Assembly (NCBI RefSeq): GCF_905163445.1
Contig: NC_053187.1
Coordinates: 15,857,001-15,921,000, forward strand
Direction: 5' to 3'
DNA from: Pararge aegeria
Lineage: Eukaryota > Arthropoda > Insecta > Lepidoptera > Nymphalidae
DNA: 64,000 nt
The stretch's first letter is position 1. Each line of letters begins with the position of its first letter. Both the position numbers and the translations under genes were made by a program. This document shows, piece after piece, positions 61,701 through 64,000 of the stretch. The notes beneath the pieces were generated by a model that was given only the letters and a program-made list of their open reading frames with translations, was not told the DNA's origin and did not search any database.

Positions 61701-62532
61701 TGCGTATGCATTACTCGACAAATGTTTACATGGTCGTGAGATGTATAATGATGCGCATTCAGGTTACAACAAGGTTTTCTAAATACAAAATCGCAAAAAG
61801 GGCCGAAGGTAAAGTGCTCTTCTTAAGCTTGTAGCGCTTACTATATATTATAAAACTCTAAAAGAATTAAAAAAAAAAAAAAAAAATGAAATTAAAAATA
61901 ATTTGAAATTGTTAGCATCTCTTATTTTATTAAGTATATAATATAGAATAGTAAAAACTTACCGACATAAAAAATATCACGTTATTTTATTTGAAATAGT
62001 TTATTTTAGGTTATATTTGTACAACAATTATTTTAAAGAATAAAAAGAATTTAAAAGCTAATTAGTTTCATAGATGCCGTCTATAATTCAAATAACTAAA
62101 TTAATGTGAAATTAAAGTGTCACTTAAAGGAAAAATCGTAGATGTTTCATCATCTTTATGACTTCAGCTGTTATGTTTTTATTTTACAGTGTATTAATCC
62201 GTAGTGAATGTACCTACTATGATGAAATTTTGTGAAACTTAAACAGTCCGTGGAATAATATGGTCGTCAGAGTTCTAATGTTAAATACGCTTTTTTCGAA
62301 TCTTCTTCCGGTAACATAAAATACCTGTTTTTTAACCAGGTTTGAAATTATATTATAACACTAAAACTCAAGACGTAACTAGCTACAAAATGCAAATGAA
62401 CTATCTATTTTCAGTCTCCTCCAGAAAACCTTAAAGATAGGTATACCTATAGAAAGAATTGGACAGTCGCTAAGTGGTGTGGCTATATTACAAACATAGT
62501 TGCTAATTATATAAGAATACGTTTTACAATTT
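61701..62532. other. noncoding stretch
   Basis: Includes an A-rich run of about 18 A at 61868-61886. No repeat or gene recognised. Confidence 0.4.
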
Positions 62533-62830
62533 TCATCATCATCATATCAAACCATTAGCGGTTCACTACAGGGCACGGGTCTCCCCCCACTATGAGAAGG
62601 GATTAACGCCGTAGTCCAACACGCTGGCCCAGTGTGGATTGGTGGACTTCACACACCTTTGAGAACATTATGGATAACTCTCAGTTATGCAGGTTACCGC
62701 ACGATGTTTTTCTTCACCATTTTAATTACTTAAACGCACATAACTTAGAAAAGTTAGAAGTGCGTGCTGGGATTCGAACTCGCACCCCGAAAGTTAAGTC
62801 GAAGTCCTGCCCACTGGGCTACCAATACTT
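62533..62830 (-). mobile_element. SINE-B, nearly full length
   Basis: CATCATCATCATATCAAACC start, CAGGGCACGGGTCTCCCCCC, GAACATTATGGATAACTCTC, then B-box GGGATTCGAACTCGCAC and head CCCACTGGGCTACC. Confidence 0.85.
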
Positions 62831-63236
62831 TATTTTAATCCGCGCGTCGTCAATCGAAGTACCCAATAATTTGTAAAGATATCGTATTTGTTAAAACCAA
62901 TTAATCAAAATTTGTCTCTACGCTACTAATAGAGGAAACATACAAACATCCGACACAAATTGCCCTTCTGGTGCAATAAAGAATCCTCCATATAAAAAAT
63001 ATTTCGCATATTCAACTAGGACTGGTGGGCGTGTTCCTTCATACCGGAAGGCGCCGCTGCGGTCTCAATGCCAACTGGATGGGCAATACACACTGTATAC
63101 TACGCTGTTATCAAATGAATTATGCTTTTACAACTAAACCTAATCTAATCTCTCTGTAAAAAGACTTCACCAACCGAAAGGTTGTATTCGATACAAGCAG
63201 GTGTTAATCTGTGGAATTATTTCCCGAATACGTGGA
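62831..63236. other. noncoding stretch
   Basis: Nothing recognised. Confidence 0.35.
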
Positions 63237-63275
63237 GAATCTGTATGGTGTAATTTTAATATAATTTCTTAAATC
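63237..63275 (-). repeat. repeat I end fragment
   Basis: GAGAATCTGTATGGTGTAAT and TATAATTTCTT match the left arm of repeat I. Confidence 0.5.
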
Positions 63276-63295
63276 TTAAAAATCCATTGATATTG

Positions 63296-63437
63296 TAGTC
63301 CACCAACCGCACTGGGCCAGCTTGGTGGACTACGGCCTTATCCCGTCTCATTGTTGGAACTTGGAGGAGACCCGTGTTCTGTAGTGGGCCGGTAATTGGT
63401 TGTTGAGAGTTGGATGAGATGAGATGATGATGATGAA
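63296..63437 (+). mobile_element. SINE-B 3' part
   Basis: GTCCACCAACCGCACTGGGC, GTGGACTACGGCCTTATCCC, GTAGTGGGCCGGTAATTGGT, ending in a GATGA repeat. Confidence 0.75.
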
Positions 63438-63465
63438 TAATCCATTGTAAACCGATCTTCCGCAA

Positions 63466-63640
63466 TAAATAATACATAAATATACTACGACAATACACAT
63501 GTCGCTATCTAGCCCCAAAGTAAGCGTAGCTTGTGTTATGGGTACTAGAATATTTCTATGAATAATATACATAAATACTTTTAATATACAGATAAAAACC
63601 CAGACTGAAAAACATTCATGTTCCTCACGCAAACATTTTT
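63466..63640 (-). mobile_element. SINE-A, tRNA head lost
   Basis: AAATATACTACGACAATACA to TTCCTCACGCAAACATTTTT. The copy stops just before its B-box, where a LINE tail (CAAATTCAAATTC) begins. Confidence 0.82.
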
Positions 63641-63835
63641 CAAATTCAAATTCAAATTAAAATCTTATCATTCACGATCATGCGAAAACGGTGTACATCC
63701 TTGGTGCGCGGGTTCTGGCTAGTTCCAGCGGCCTTCTGAGGGTATTTGCTGGCGGGACTGATTGTCAGTACCTGTGCCATTGCTGCATGGTACACGTGCT
63801 TTCCAATCGGGCATGCTCGAAGGGTTTTATATAAA
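63641..63835 (-). mobile_element. non-LTR tail with GC-richer body, family not identified
   Basis: CAAATTCAAATTCAAATT is the inverse of a GAATTT-repeat LINE tail. The body (GGTGCGCGGGTTCTGGCTAG, GGTATTTGCTGGCGGGACTG) is GC-richer and unlike the LINE-1 or LINE-2 UTRs. Confidence 0.5.
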
Positions 63836-64000
63836 CTATTTCCTTAGGCTAAGGTTACTAACAGTTAACTTTGTATTTTACTAACCATTTATGATCCAAG
63901 TCGGTCGAAATAAATGAATTATATTTTATTTATTTATTTATTTATATGCGTGATTGCAGGTTAACAAATTTGATATATAATAAAACATAACAAGTTACGT

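Overview
This window is eukaryotic, repeat-dense, AT-rich DNA. It is most likely from the nuclear genome of a lepidopteran, probably a butterfly. The evidence is many copies of tRNA-headed SINEs of lepidopteran type (a GGTTCGATTCC B-box and a conserved 3' block around GCTACGCTTACTTTGGGG), decayed Jockey/CR1-like and RTE-like LINEs, and short hAT-type MITEs. I found no intact host gene, no genuine tRNA or rRNA gene, and no operon-like layout. Every long open frame is either a repeat translated by chance or a broken retrotransposon. The window looks like intergenic DNA or a very large intron.

Family names used below are local to this annotation. SINE-A: tRNA head GGCCGATTGGCGCAGTGGGC, about 250-270 bp. 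SINE-B: head AAGCGGTGATAGCTCAGTGG, about 320 bp. SINE-C: about 250 bp, containing GTGGCTAGTTACCAC. MITE-h: hAT-like, inverted ends CAGTGGCGTGCAC, 8-bp target duplications. LINE-1 and LINE-2: Jockey/CR1-like 3' ends. LINE-3: element with an RNase H domain. LINE-G: 3' tail with GGCGGCCTTATCGC. R-repeats: start CCTACTAATATTATAAATG, end GGGCAACAGCTAGT. Repeats D, H, I, J, K, L and M: unclassified families with two or more copies here.

Layout. 0-9 kb: SINE-A, a TA-flanked inverted-repeat element, a nested MITE/LINE pair, a 215-bp tandem duplication and a LINE-2 3' end. 9-19 kb: mostly single-copy AT-rich DNA with an RTE-type remnant and a 93-bp perfect fold-back at 16.3 kb. 19-31 kb: dense SINE/MITE/LINE mosaic with palindromic SINE and LINE copies and a triplicated ~385-bp unit at 29-30 kb. 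31-43 kb: repeat L, nested SINE-B, the LINE-3 RNase H remnant and a diverged local array (41.2-42.4 kb) carrying GACCGGTC. 43-52 kb: LINE-1 and LINE-2 ends, a 180-bp tandem duplication, and the longest coding remnant (LINE-1 reverse transcriptase fragment, 50.1-51.4 kb). 52-64 kb: more SINEs, fold-back repeat I, a 400-bp hAT element inside repeat K and a 177-bp tandem array at 59.6-60.2 kb.

The most notable features are structural. Several unrelated repeats have been turned into close inverted duplications with short spacers. Four separate local tandem families occur. Several nested insertions have readable target-site duplications and so give a relative insertion order. I saw nothing that amounts to a new gene-encoded system.
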